Origin: CAVWDI01 sp963793095
GTDB taxonomy: Bacteria; Chloroflexota; Anaerolineae; Anaerolineales; UBA4823
Assembly (NCBI GenBank): GCA_963793095.1
Contig: CAWBYY010000002.1
Coordinates: 1,240,001-1,304,000 of the forward strand
Reading direction: 5' to 3'
Length of the DNA: 64,000 bases
Position numbers and translations under genes: made by a program. The notes under the pieces are model-generated. The model saw only the letters and a list, made by a program, of their open reading frames with translations, had not been told where the DNA came from and made no database searches. Of the stretch, positions 9,739-18,620 are shown in pieces; within the stretch, counting starts at the first letter, position 1; every line of letters starts with the position of its first letter.

Positions 9739-11736
9739 CTAAATTTGCGTAGCGATGATCTCAGCAATATCAAACAACTGCATTTCCGATCTATTTTCCT
9801 TGGCAGCATCAGATAGCATGATCATACAAAAAGGACAGCTTACAGCCGTGATATCTGCATTCGTGGATTCTGCCTCCCGGAAACGGTTCGAACTTACTCT
9901 CTCTGTTCCGTCTTCTTCTTCTTTCCACATCTGAGCCCCGCCTGCTCCGCAGCAAAATGATCGAATTTTATTTCTTGGCATCTCAACGTATTCGCCAGAA
10001 ATATCTGATAAGGTGTGACGCGGTGGATCAATTATTTTATTGTGGCGGCTTAAGTAGCATGGATCGTGGTAAGTGATTATTTCGGTTCGTTTTTTCAGAT
10101 TCAGCTGGCCTGATTTTATTAAATTATCGATAAATTCTGTGTGGTGTGAAACCCTGTAATTGCCATCGAAGGCGGGATATTCATTTTTAAGTGTGTGCAG
10201 ACAGTGAGGACAGGTCGTTACGATATGTATAGGTGAGATGCTGTTCAATATCTCTACATTCTCCGCAGCCATCTCAGAGAATAAGTATTCATTTCCAGCT
10301 CTTCGGGCAGAATCTCCCGTACAATTTTCAAGCTCTCCCAGGACTGCGTAGTTTATGTTTGCTGTTGTCAGAATCTTCAAGAAGGCTCGCGCTGTTTTTT
10401 GGGCGTGGTAATCCGCAGCAGGTGCGCATCCAACCCACCAGAGCACATCCGGATCGCTATTCTGTTTGATGGTTGTTATTGGCAGACCATTTGCCCAATT
10501 CAATCGTTCTGAGGGAGTGATATTCCATGGATTTTTGTTTCTCTCGAGATTGCGAAAAATTACCTGCAGTTGTTCCGGGAAGTTGTTTTCCATTAGAACG
10601 AGCGACCTCCGGATATCCAGGATATCCCGCATGGGTTCATTGTTGACAGGGCAAGCTTTGATACATGCGCCGCATGTTGTACAGGCCCAGATCGCATTTT
10701 CTGTGATTGCAAATTCAACAAGCCTCTTCAGGCTGGGATCACCTCGAGATATTCGGCGTCCTTCCTTGTTTAAGTACAGGCGTTTATTGATTTCCATGGC
10801 TGCCGGCGAGAGTTCTTTACCGGTTTCATATGCAGGACACTCAACCTGGCAACGGTTGCACATAATACAGGCAAAACTGTCAAGGATTTGTTCCCAACCC
10901 AGATCTTCTATCCGGCTTACGCCGTATTGTTCTATGCTTTCATCTTCAAAGTCTAGTTTATCCAGTTCACCGATGGAACGTCTTACCGGTTGAATCAGAT
11001 GATTTATCGGGGAAAAGAAAATGTGAATATGTTTTGAATATAAAAAATATGGCACAAAAAGAATTATTGAGCCCAGGGAAACCCAAAATGCCGTCTGAAT
11101 TGCAATTATCAATTTGTATTCGGATACCCCAGCCCAGTTAATTGAGACCATGGAAGCAAGTGGCTGCCAGGGATCATATCCATTCAATGCGATCCGGAAT
11201 GATTGACCTAAGAACCTCGCCCCAATATGAATCAAGATAAAGAATCCAACAATTGCCGAGTCGCGATTGATCTTCCTTAGTGCGCCCGGGAGGAGCAGGA
11301 TGTTATCCCTGAAAGTGATTTCATCGGGTTTCAGAACAAACCTGCGTAACAAGAGAACAATCATCCCAATAAGCGCTAAAACACTCAATAAATCTGCCCC
11401 GAATCGGAATGGATTCCAAATATTCGAACTGGAATAAAAATAGGTATCTGGTATAAGTGCCTCAGCAATATCAACGATGTTTACAACCAGATAATACAAA
11501 AAACACCAGGCAATCAGGGCATGGAAAAAACTGGTGATTTTTCGTAAATTAAATGTTGTTTTCAAAGAGATTAATTGAGCCGATGTTTTCAGTACTCCTT
11601 TCCCCGATAGGTTCCAATGAGGAGAACCTCTCCCCCGTCCTACAATTTTTATGATCCTGATTGCTACATATGAAGCAAAAAAGATTGATGAGAGCAGTAG
11701 TGTTAGAAGGATTATTTTTTCAAGTATTGAAAGCAT
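9739..11736 (-). CDS. NarI-like/HdrD-like membrane (Fe-S)-binding protein, complete
   Basis: This 665-residue paralog of the broken gene at 1022-2969 is intact. The N-terminal ~250 residues hold about five membrane helices (NarI-like). The soluble part has two 4Fe-4S motifs (CIMCNRCQVECP, about 289-300, and CTTCGACIKACP, about 352-363) and two CCG-type modules. In the first module the second Cys is Thr (ENCTGDSARR instead of CCG), while the second is canonical (SFCCGAGGAQMW, then CPFC). Such proteins link soluble reductants or thiols to membrane hemes. It stands 9 bp downstream of the S41 lipoprotein gene, not next to a cytochrome b. It may form another version of the complex encoded at 1-4848 or exchange with that subunit. 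The partner is unknown. Confidence 0.88.
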   Translation of the reverse strand: MLSILEKIILLTLLLSSIFFASYVAIRIIKIVGRGRGSPHWNLSGKGVLKTSAQLISLKTTFNLRKITSFFHALIAWCFLYYLVVNIVDIAEALIPDTYFYSSSNIWNPFRFGADLLSVLALIGMIVLLLRRFVLKPDEITFRDNILLLPGALRKINRDSAIVGFFILIHIGARFLGQSFRIALNGYDPWQPLASMVSINWAGVSEYKLIIAIQTAFWVSLGSIILFVPYFLYSKHIHIFFSPINHLIQPVRRSIGELDKLDFEDESIEQYGVSRIEDLGWEQILDSFACIMCNRCQVECPAYETGKELSPAAMEINKRLYLNKEGRRISRGDPSLKRLVEFAITENAIWACTTCGACIKACPVNNEPMRDILDIRRSLVLMENNFPEQLQVIFRNLERNKNPWNITPSERLNWANGLPITTIKQNSDPDVLWWVGCAPAADYHAQKTARAFLKILTTANINYAVLGELENCTGDSARRAGNEYLFSEMAAENVEILNSISPIHIVTTCPHCLHTLKNEYPAFDGNYRVSHHTEFIDNLIKSGQLNLKKRTEIITYHDPCYLSRHNKIIDPPRHTLSDISGEYVEMPRNKIRSFCCGAGGAQMWKEEEDGTERVSSNRFREAESTNADITAVSCPFCMIMLSDAAKENRSEMQLFDIAEIIATQI

Positions 11737-11744
11737 TGGAGTGA

Positions 11745-13160
11745 TTAATCAAGACCATCAAAATATTGCAGGGCTTTGTATATCAGGGGATCATTATTGG
11801 AAGTGAATTCATCCCAGTCCGATTCTATAAAATTGTGCGGAGTCACACCGTTGATTTCCCAATTCAAGCCGGGATTGAATAAAGGTCGGAAGGATTCTTT
11901 TGCGATCCAGGCGCGTGATCCATCTGAAAAATCAAAAATATGCAGAACCTCAACATTGCCCTCAGAATTTTCACCAATGAGATAGGCTCTATCCAGGTCT
12001 TTGAGTACTCCCGAAAAAATCTCCCCAAAACTGGCTGTATCAGGACCAATTAATACCACCAGTGGTACTTCCTGGGAGCCATACCAATTTTCACCATTTA
12101 TTGTAAATAAACGTTCTATCTCACGCTGCTTAAAATATCCAGCGTTGCCATCGATGAAAAGGGACAGCATATCGGTCAATACATCGCTGCCCCCACCGCC
12201 ATTGAACCGGTTGTCGATGATCAGGCCATCAATCTGCTCAACAGATGCAATAACTTCAAGTGCTGATAACACATTTTCAAAGATTGAACTGTACCGAAAT
12301 GAAGCCAGCATGATGTATCCAATGCGCTTTCCAGCGCTAGTTTCCAGCACTGAGTAAGGGACTGGAAATACTCCGCTAAGTTCATCTCGTTCGAGGGAGA
12401 TTTCCCTTATTTCGTTATTGGGATTAAGCACTCGGATTTTTACTTCAGTCCCTGTATCGCCGTTCAATAAGTCATATCTGATTCCATCTTCATCAACAAT
12501 AATTTCTCCATTCGCTTCGACTATTCTGTCATGAGGCAGTATCCCTGCCTTTTCAGCCGGGCTGTCCGGAAATGTCAAAACGACTGAGAGGTGATTCTTG
12601 CCTTCCTGCACTATCCCCAGTACCCCAATCCCCACATAACCGTACTCACCATTTACTTCAGCATCTGCTACGGTCACTTCATCCGGGTCAAAAAAAATCG
12701 AGTGATCATCACCAAGGGAATATATAAGCTCACCCATCGCTTCATAAAATTCTGCGTCAGTCAATCCCTGCTGGATCCTTTGCAGGTATTCTTCGTGGGC
12801 TGCGTTCCAGTCTAAGCCGTTAAAATCAGGATACAAATAATTATTGTTTACTGCTGACCATATTTCTTCAAATACCTGTATCTGTTCTGGTGAAAATGCA
12901 GGCCTCAATGTGGTTGTGTTTGTCGGTTGGGCTGTATGGGTGGGTGTTGGAGTTTCTGTTGATGTAACCGAAGGGATTATTCTGGTGTTGGTTAAAGTCG
13001 GCGAAATTGATGTCGATGTGTTTGTTTCTGGCAGAACCTGAGTGTTTGTGGGTGATATTCGATTTTCTTCAATGACATGTTGTGTTTGAATAAGACCTTC
13101 ACAACTCAGGGTGAAGATGAAAAGCATTATTACTGGGATCGAAGTTCTTTTTCTCATCAC
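11745..13160 (-). CDS. S41-family (C-terminal processing) peptidase lipoprotein with PDZ domain
   Basis: The 471-residue precursor starts with a lipoprotein signal (hydrophobic stretch ending in LSCEG, lipobox Cys near residue 20) and a long Thr/Pro-rich linker to about residue 85. An S41-type helical region follows, then a PDZ domain (about 170-260, with DSPAEKAGILPHDRIVEANG) and the S41 protease core. The likely catalytic Ser lies in DTASFGEIFSG (about residue 378), and a GNVEVLHIFDFSDGS region is downstream. It would act outside the cell, anchored to the membrane. Its stop is 8 bp before the HdrD-like start, so they may be co-transcribed, though no functional link is evident. The family call is firm; the substrate is unknown. 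Confidence 0.87.
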   Translation of the reverse strand: MMRKRTSIPVIMLFIFTLSCEGLIQTQHVIEENRISPTNTQVLPETNTSTSISPTLTNTRIIPSVTSTETPTPTHTAQPTNTTTLRPAFSPEQIQVFEEIWSAVNNNYLYPDFNGLDWNAAHEEYLQRIQQGLTDAEFYEAMGELIYSLGDDHSIFFDPDEVTVADAEVNGEYGYVGIGVLGIVQEGKNHLSVVLTFPDSPAEKAGILPHDRIVEANGEIIVDEDGIRYDLLNGDTGTEVKIRVLNPNNEIREISLERDELSGVFPVPYSVLETSAGKRIGYIMLASFRYSSIFENVLSALEVIASVEQIDGLIIDNRFNGGGGSDVLTDMLSLFIDGNAGYFKQREIERLFTINGENWYGSQEVPLVVLIGPDTASFGEIFSGVLKDLDRAYLIGENSEGNVEVLHIFDFSDGSRAWIAKESFRPLFNPGLNWEINGVTPHNFIESDWDEFTSNNDPLIYKALQYFDGLD

Positions 13161-13414
13161 ATTTGTTGGGCGGAATTTGGCGGTTAGAATAGATTTCTTT
13201 GACGATTGATGTAATCTAATACTGAAAAATTAAAAAATTGCAGGATGATTTTTGTAAACCTGAAAAACCTGAAAGCAGGCTGGTTTCTATCTCTGAAGCC
13301 TGATAATTCTCAGGTTATTTTAGGTATACTTTGGATATATTAGGCTATCCTTATATTATTAATGGATGGCTGATTATAAAAGATATTCAGGATTATGAGG
13401 ATAGGAATCAAGAA

Positions 13415-14314
13415 GTGACTGCAAACAGGGTGAATGCCTGGATACTTGCTGTTCGACCAAAAACTCTACCTGCGGCAATTTCACCGGTAATTGTTGGCTC
13501 TGCTCTTGCGTTTAAGTATGGTGTACTTAACCTGACTGTAGCGATTGCCGCCCTGTTTACTGCCCTTTTACTTCAGATTGGTGCCAATTTAGCAAATGAT
13601 GTGTTCGATTTTTATAAAGGGGCGGATATCTCTGAACGCCTTGGCCCGGTTCGAGTGACCCAGGCAGGTCTTTTATCACCAAAGGAAGTTCTGGCGGGAA
13701 TGTGGATAACATTTGTGGCTGCGGGATTTATTGGATTTTTCCTGTTCTTGCACGCAGGCTGGCCAGTTCTGGTGATTGGCCTTCTGTCCATTGTTGCCGC
13801 AATAGCATATACTGGCGGCCCTTTTCCGTTGGGATACTATGGGCTGGGCGATTTCACTGTATTTATCTTCTTCGGACCGGTAGCTGTTTGTGGTACATAT
13901 TTTATTCAGTCTTATAGGCTGGATTTTCCGGTTTTCATCGCTTCAATACCGATCGGATTATTAATAACCGCAATTCTGGTTGTTAATAACCTTCGGGATA
14001 TTAAGACAGACGAAGCAGTTGGTAAAAAAACACTAGCAGTAATGCTGGGTGTCAGGAGCACCAGGTATGAATACATGATTTGTCTTTTACTATCATTTGT
14101 TATTCCAATATTTATGTTGATATTCGGATATGTTTCGGTCTGGGTAGTGTTGGTTATGCTGGCGCTGCCCTTTGCATTCTCATTAATTCGTTCAGTATGG
14201 CAGGATATCGGGCGAACCCTAAATAGAACACTTGCTGGAACAGGTCAATTAGTCCTGGTATTCAGCTTGTTGTTCTCCGTGGGGATCATTATCCCGGTTA
14301 TGATAGTTTTCTAA
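13415..14314 (+). CDS. menA: UbiA-family prenyltransferase, MenA-type 1,4-dihydroxy-2-naphthoate polyprenyltransferase
   Basis: This membrane protein has about eight to nine helices and the MenA pattern. It starts near NAWILAVRPKTLPAAISPV and carries the prenyl-diphosphate/Mg-binding segment NDVFDFYKGAD, followed by ERLGPVRVTQAGL. The second Asp-rich motif is NLRDIKTDEAVGKKTLAV. The frame is open back to a TTG at 13331, but the GTG at 13415 (or 13430) gives the normal ~300-residue length, and a purine-rich stretch precedes 13415. It attaches the isoprenoid tail in menaquinone synthesis, so menaquinone is the expected membrane carrier for the bc-type modules of this window. It stands alone, facing the ABC permease gene tail to tail. 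Confidence 0.88.
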   Translation: MTANRVNAWILAVRPKTLPAAISPVIVGSALAFKYGVLNLTVAIAALFTALLLQIGANLANDVFDFYKGADISERLGPVRVTQAGLLSPKEVLAGMWITFVAAGFIGFFLFLHAGWPVLVIGLLSIVAAIAYTGGPFPLGYYGLGDFTVFIFFGPVAVCGTYFIQSYRLDFPVFIASIPIGLLITAILVVNNLRDIKTDEAVGKKTLAVMLGVRSTRYEYMICLLLSFVIPIFMLIFGYVSVWVVLVMLALPFAFSLIRSVWQDIGRTLNRTLAGTGQLVLVFSLLFSVGIIIPVMIVF

Positions 14315-14324
14315 AAAAAAGTTG

Positions 14325-15068
14325 TCAGCGAATAAATTTCCAGGAAAAATTCCTTTTTTCATACCAGTCCACGGAAAAATAAAGTCCCAATCCCATAATA
14401 CTGAGTACAACAATTCCAGCATACATTGCCGGGAAATCGAATAGGGTGCTGCCGTTGAGGTAAATGTAATATCCTAATCCCCATCTGGTTGCGAACAACT
14501 CCGCGATATATAAGACCGCCACAGCAGTGCCTACGGATTGTCGCAGAGCAGTAAGTATCGCTGGAAGACTTGCGGGATAGTATACGAATTTGAATAACGC
14601 TCTTCTGCCCGCACCCAGACTGCGAACACTCTGGATTAACTCTGGATGGATGTTCGAAGCTTGATCCCTGACGAGAACCAATATTTGAAAGAAAAGGATT
14701 ATATATATAATCACGATTTTCGGCAGAAAGCCAATACCAAGTAATAAAAGCAAAATTGGAACAAAAACTACTTTTGGGATAGGATAAAGCAAATACACTA
14801 TGGGAGAAAAAATGCGGTTCAATCTACTCGATTGACCAAGAATGATCCCGATCGGCGCGGCAGTCAGGATGGCAAGCAGGGTGCTCATGACTACCCTGTA
14901 GAAACTTGCGAGAAAATGTCCGGGTAATTCTCCATTGAATGTTTCAAATATAAGCGCTTGCAGCACTTCTAGTGGATATGGAAGTATTGGTCTGTTTACA
15001 ATAATTGCTGCCAGCTGCCATGTGAGGAGCAGTGCTAGGATCGCAAATACCAGATCACGTTTTTTCAT
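14325..15068 (-). CDS. ABC transporter permease, SsuC/TauC/ThiX type
   Basis: This 247-residue inner-membrane permease has about six helices. It has the EAA-type cytoplasmic loop around VRSLGAGRRALFKFVYYPAS (about 150-170) typical of the BPD permease family that includes nitrate, sulfonate, taurine and pyrimidine transporters. Its start overlaps the stop of the ATPase gene by 14 bp. Together with the ATPase and the NMT1/SsuA-like binding protein upstream it makes a complete three-gene importer. The substrate cannot be read from the permease alone. Confidence 0.9.
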   Translation of the reverse strand: MKKRDLVFAILALLLTWQLAAIIVNRPILPYPLEVLQALIFETFNGELPGHFLASFYRVVMSTLLAILTAAPIGIILGQSSRLNRIFSPIVYLLYPIPKVVFVPILLLLLGIGFLPKIVIIYIILFFQILVLVRDQASNIHPELIQSVRSLGAGRRALFKFVYYPASLPAILTALRQSVGTAVAVLYIAELFATRWGLGYYIYLNGSTLFDFPAMYAGIVVLSIMGLGLYFSVDWYEKRNFSWKFIR

Positions 15069-15826
15069 ATTCTTCCATCAGACTTCTTAGTTGTCGGATC
15101 CGAATTTGGTAATCATCCGTATCACGGAACTCCATGCTGTGGGATTCAAAATTTTCTATTATGCACGGTTCTGAAATTGGCGGATTACCCAGCAAGAGGA
15201 TATATTGGCCCATTAAAGCAGCTTCTTCAATCGAGTGGGTAACGAGAATTAAAGTTAAATCCTGTTCTTTCCAGAGTTCAATAGTAAGTTTTTGAAGTCC
15301 ATCTCGGCTTGGAGCATCCAGTGAAGCAAACGGCTCGTCCATTAACAGGATATCGGGTTCGAGAACCAGTGTTCTCGCAATAGCTGTCCGTTGCCTCTGT
15401 CCACCTGAAATATTCTGAGGAATTTTTTGTTGGATCGAGTCAAGTCCCAGCCTTTGTAACCAATGGTCAACATTTTCCAAAGGGATCCTTTTTTCTGGAG
15501 CGTGTTTACCATCCGGTCCGTAGAAATTCCGGATCTGTAAGCCAAGTTCGACATTCTGGCGTACAGTTGACCAGGGGAGCAAACCGTAGTCCTGCAAGAT
15601 TAAACCCGTTTGCGGTCTGGGATGGGTTATTACAGAACCATTAATAACGACGTTCCCGGAGGTAGGAAGGCGCAATCCCGAAAGAAGGTAAAGCAATGTT
15701 GTCTTTCCACAACCAGAAGGGCCCAATACTACCCAGGAAGCGCGGCAGATCAATTTTGAGGTTAAAATTCTTAAATACAACCGGTCCCTGAGGGTACTGG
15801 AATGTGAGATTCTCAAGCTGTATCAT
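15055..15826 (-). CDS. ABC transporter ATPase, SsuB/TauB type (frameshifted)
   Basis: The protein begins in one frame at MIQLENLTFQYPQGPVVF and continues in another from ASWVVLGPSGCGKTTLL. A one-base loss near 15741-15745 restores a normal ABC ATPase of ~257 residues. Walker A (GPSGCGKTT), Q-loop (LQDYGLLPW), signature (NISGGQRQR), Walker B (ILLMDEPFASLD) and H-loop (LVTHSIEEA) are all intact. The gene lies between the binding protein and the permease genes on the same strand. The defect falls just before Walker A and would remove function if real. Given eight other single-base breaks in this window, a sequence error is more likely. Confidence 0.88.
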
Positions 15827-15907
15827 TAATCAATATTCGGGTCAATACAGGAATTTATTCACCAGAAATGCTGGCAGGTTTCGAAAGTTGATTAATTTTA
15901 AGATCTC

Positions 15908-16885
15908 TCAGGGGAGGTAATCCGGCAGGACAGATTCTTTGTAAGGTACTTCACTATCCAGATAACCTTTCTCCAGTGCCCATACTAATACATCTTCCCA
16001 TTGAGATTCGGTAGGCACTCCTGCAGTCACAAATTTTGGAATCTTAAAATCCTCCAATAATTGAGGTGGGACAATATTAAATTCACTCAACAATGAAATA
16101 TATTGCTCTGGGTTTTCATTTATCAACTCGATTGATTTTTCAAGTGCAGCCAGAAAGCTCCGAACTGCTTCCGGATGACTATCAATAAAATCCTTCCGAA
16201 AAGATATCGTGCTGAAACTAATTTCAGGGTTGGATGTGTCGTCAAGAATAATTTTTGCACCATTCATTACCGCCAGGGAGGAGAGCGGTTCTGGGAGCAT
16301 ACCAGCATCAAGTTCACCACTATCGAGCAGGGCCATCCGGTCAGGAATTTTTGGAACAGCCATTGTGTTTATTTCTGTTTCTATAAATCCCTGCTCTTGA
16401 AGCAGCCGATCTGTTAAATATTCGATTACTGTGCCTTCAGAAATTCCAATAGTTGCACCTTTTAAATCTTCGACATCGTCAATTTCGTTCTTTCCAGACG
16501 CAAGGATGCGAAAAAGAGCTTCCTCAGGGGTCGCAGTTCGGGAATACCGGACCGTCTGTACCTGTGTTTCATCCTGATTATAGAACATAGTCGATAAAGC
16601 TTCGTTTATCATTCCATCCGCGCCTTCACCAGAGATCACCTGATCTCTTTCTGGGGCTGATGCTACCGGTACAAATTCAACGATTACCCCTTGTTCTTCA
16701 AATAAACCTTCATTTTGGGCGACGTACATTGGAAAGGCTTCAAGAATTGGTAGTACCGCCATTCTTATTGTTACTGTTTCAGAAGATTGGTCCGGAATAA
16801 TATCTAATTGTTCACAAGCTGATATTAATGATATTGTTACAAGTAAAATCATCAATATAACGATAGATTTTTTATGGACATCCAT
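15908..16885 (-). CDS. ABC transporter substrate-binding lipoprotein, NMT1/SsuA-like
   Basis: The 325-residue precursor has a lipoprotein signal ending in LISACEQ (Cys24), so the mature protein is membrane-tethered outside the cell. The body matches the NMT1/SsuA/TauA fold: an early strand AVLPILEAFPMYVAQNEGLF, the DLKGATIGISEGT region (about 145-157), and a helix with RSFLAALEKSIELINENPEQ near the C-terminus. It heads an importer with the ATPase and permease genes downstream. Members transport sulfonates, nitrate or the pyrimidine precursor of thiamine. No TPP riboswitch precedes this operon, unlike the one at 43733, so the substrate stays open. Confidence 0.85.
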   Translation of the reverse strand: MDVHKKSIVILMILLVTISLISACEQLDIIPDQSSETVTIRMAVLPILEAFPMYVAQNEGLFEEQGVIVEFVPVASAPERDQVISGEGADGMINEALSTMFYNQDETQVQTVRYSRTATPEEALFRILASGKNEIDDVEDLKGATIGISEGTVIEYLTDRLLQEQGFIETEINTMAVPKIPDRMALLDSGELDAGMLPEPLSSLAVMNGAKIILDDTSNPEISFSTISFRKDFIDSHPEAVRSFLAALEKSIELINENPEQYISLLSEFNIVPPQLLEDFKIPKFVTAGVPTESQWEDVLVWALEKGYLDSEVPYKESVLPDYLP

Positions 16886-16933
16886 AATTTATTTCTCCAA
16901 ACTCACAACCTTTATTCTTTACTCCTGTGTGAG

Positions 16934-16942
16934 ATTATAGCA
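16934..16942 (-). promoter_or_regulatory. Extended -10 promoter for the NMT1-type ABC operon
   Basis: On the minus strand the sequence TGCTATAAT (a TGn extended -10 with a perfect TATAAT) lies about 50 bp before the binding-protein ATG. No convincing -35 hexamer is present, as is common for extended -10 promoters. The same TGCTATAATCT string occurs before the second Rieske gene. Confidence 0.45.
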
Positions 16943-17037
16943 TGTGTGTTTTGAATACTCTGGTTATGTTAAAATCAAGAAAATATAAAAGATTTTAATA
17001 TAACAAATTTTCTGTTTATACAATTAAGCCAGTAGAT

Positions 17038-17775
17038 TTGAATCTGTTCGTAATAACCCCAACATACAACGAAGTTCAAAATTTGCCTTTGCTTGCAAAA
17101 CGGGTTCTTGCATTACCTGTTGAAGGTTTACATCTGCTCATTGTTGATGATAACAGCCCCGATGGAACTGGCCAGGTTGCTGAGAAATTGAGAGAAAGTG
17201 ATCCTGGGTCTATTTCAGTGATTCATCGAAGTGGTAAATTAGGTTTAGGAAGCGCGTATATTGCAGGTATGAGCATCGCCCTGGAAAGCGGCGCTTATGC
17301 GGTTGCACAAATGGACGCAGATTTATCGCACCCACCAGAACTGTTGGTTAAGTTGTTTAATTCATTACAATATGCAGATATCGCTTTAGGCTCGCGTTAC
17401 ATCCCAGGAGGGGGCGTTGACCAGAATTGGCCATTATGGCGCAAGAGTTTATCCTCATTCGGTAATTATTATGCTCGCAGAATTCTTGATCTGCCTGTCA
17501 AAGATGTTACCGGGGGATTTCGAGTTTGGAAGAGTGAAGTTTTAGAGAAGATGCCGCTCAATCGGATTCGATCAAATGGGTACGCATTCTTGATTGAATT
17601 GTCATATGTTGCAAGCTTATTAAATTTTACATTTATGGAGTGTCCCTTCTATTTCCCAAATAGAGAAAGCGGGCACTCTAAAATGTCACTGCCCATCCAG
17701 CTTGAGGCGGCATATCGGGTCTGGAAAATGCGGTTGGAATACCGCGACTTGAAAAATAAAAATCGGATGAATTAA
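17038..17775 (+). CDS. Family 2 glycosyltransferase, polyprenol-phosphate mannosyltransferase (DPM1-like)
   Basis: This 245-residue cytosolic/peripheral GT2 enzyme starts at a TTG. The GT-A motifs are clear: TPTYNEVQNL, LLIVDDNSPDGTG (about 33-45), the metal-binding DAD in AQMDADLSHP (about 94) and the acceptor-side segment KDVTGGFRVWK. There is no C-terminal membrane domain, as in short DPM1-type enzymes. It would transfer a hexose, probably mannose, from a nucleotide sugar to a polyprenyl phosphate for envelope glycan or glycoprotein synthesis. Its stop overlaps the rsmA stop (convergent genes) by 4 bp. Confidence 0.87.
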   Translation: MNLFVITPTYNEVQNLPLLAKRVLALPVEGLHLLIVDDNSPDGTGQVAEKLRESDPGSISVIHRSGKLGLGSAYIAGMSIALESGAYAVAQMDADLSHPPELLVKLFNSLQYADIALGSRYIPGGGVDQNWPLWRKSLSSFGNYYARRILDLPVKDVTGGFRVWKSEVLEKMPLNRIRSNGYAFLIELSYVASLLNFTFMECPFYFPNRESGHSKMSLPIQLEAAYRVWKMRLEYRDLKNKNRMN

Positions 17776-18620
17776 CCGGGGAGTATTTTCTCTGATTCTG
17801 TAACCACCATAGACAGCCGTACCCACTCATCAATGCCCAATTCTTCAGCCCTTCTGATTGGTTCTATACCTGCCTTTATTAATAATCCCTGAGTGAGATC
17901 AGTGCTCCAGTGCATTCCGCCAGCTAATGAGTTGCGCAGGGTTTTTCTTTTCTGGCTGAATCCTGCTCTGGCTAATCGAAATAAAAGAGGCAGAATATTG
18001 TCGGGTACTACAGGATTAAGATGCCGGTCAATTCTTATTACTGCTGAATCGACTTCTGGTTTTGGGTAGAATGCACCTGCCGGAATATAAAGTGCAATCT
18101 TTGGTTCTCCGAATATTTGAACACTTAATGCCAGCAGACTGAAATTACCTGGATTTTGACACATCCTCTCTGCCACCTCCTTTTGGAGTGTAAGAATCAT
18201 ATTCCCCGGCGGGTTGTTGGATTCAGTCAAAAAACGGGTCACCGCAGTAGAGATATAGTATGGGATGTTTGCGATTACTTTGTATTCTCCTGAAATTAAT
18301 TTCCCAAGATCCAATGCAAGTATATCCCCCTGAATAATTTCGACATTGGGAAATTCTGATGTAACTTGCTGGAATACGGGAATCAGCCGTTGGTCTATTT
18401 CAACGGATACAACCCTGCTGGCAAATTCTGCAATTTTACTGGTCAGGTTTCCAATCCCGGCTCCGATCTCAAGGATTGTTTCGTTGTCTTTAATAGTTGC
18501 GGTTTTGATGATTTTTTCTATATAAGACTCTTCGACCAGAAAATTCTGTCCCAATCGTTTATCCAGTGCTATCCCTTGTGACTTGATTATCTTGATGGTG
18601 CTTGCACGGGAGATAGTCAC
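17772..18620 (-). CDS. rsmA: 16S rRNA dimethyladenosine transferase (RsmA/KsgA)
   Basis: This 282-residue SAM-dependent methyltransferase shows the full RsmA signature. It has an N-terminal RLGQNFLVEE, SAM motif I ILEIGAGIGNLT (about 46-57), EIDQRL (motif II), GDILALDL (motif III) and the catalytic NIPYYIST (about 119-126). The C-terminal helical domain with FSQKRKTLRNSL, which contacts rRNA, is also present. It dimethylates two adjacent adenines near the 3' end of 16S rRNA. Its start overlaps the LCP gene stop by 4 bp, giving a two-gene unit with no obvious functional link. Confidence 0.96.
   Translation of the reverse strand: MTISRASTIKIIKSQGIALDKRLGQNFLVEESYIEKIIKTATIKDNETILEIGAGIGNLTSKIAEFASRVVSVEIDQRLIPVFQQVTSEFPNVEIIQGDILALDLGKLISGEYKVIANIPYYISTAVTRFLTESNNPPGNMILTLQKEVAERMCQNPGNFSLLALSVQIFGEPKIALYIPAGAFYPKPEVDSAVIRIDRHLNPVVPDNILPLLFRLARAGFSQKRKTLRNSLAGGMHWSTDLTQGLLIKAGIEPIRRAEELGIDEWVRLSMVVTESEKILPG

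Noticed and set aside
10466..10993. 175-residue open frame on the plus strand
   Set aside because: Antisense to the HdrD-like gene at 9739-11736, rich in Ser/Arg/Ile as expected of a complementary shadow.
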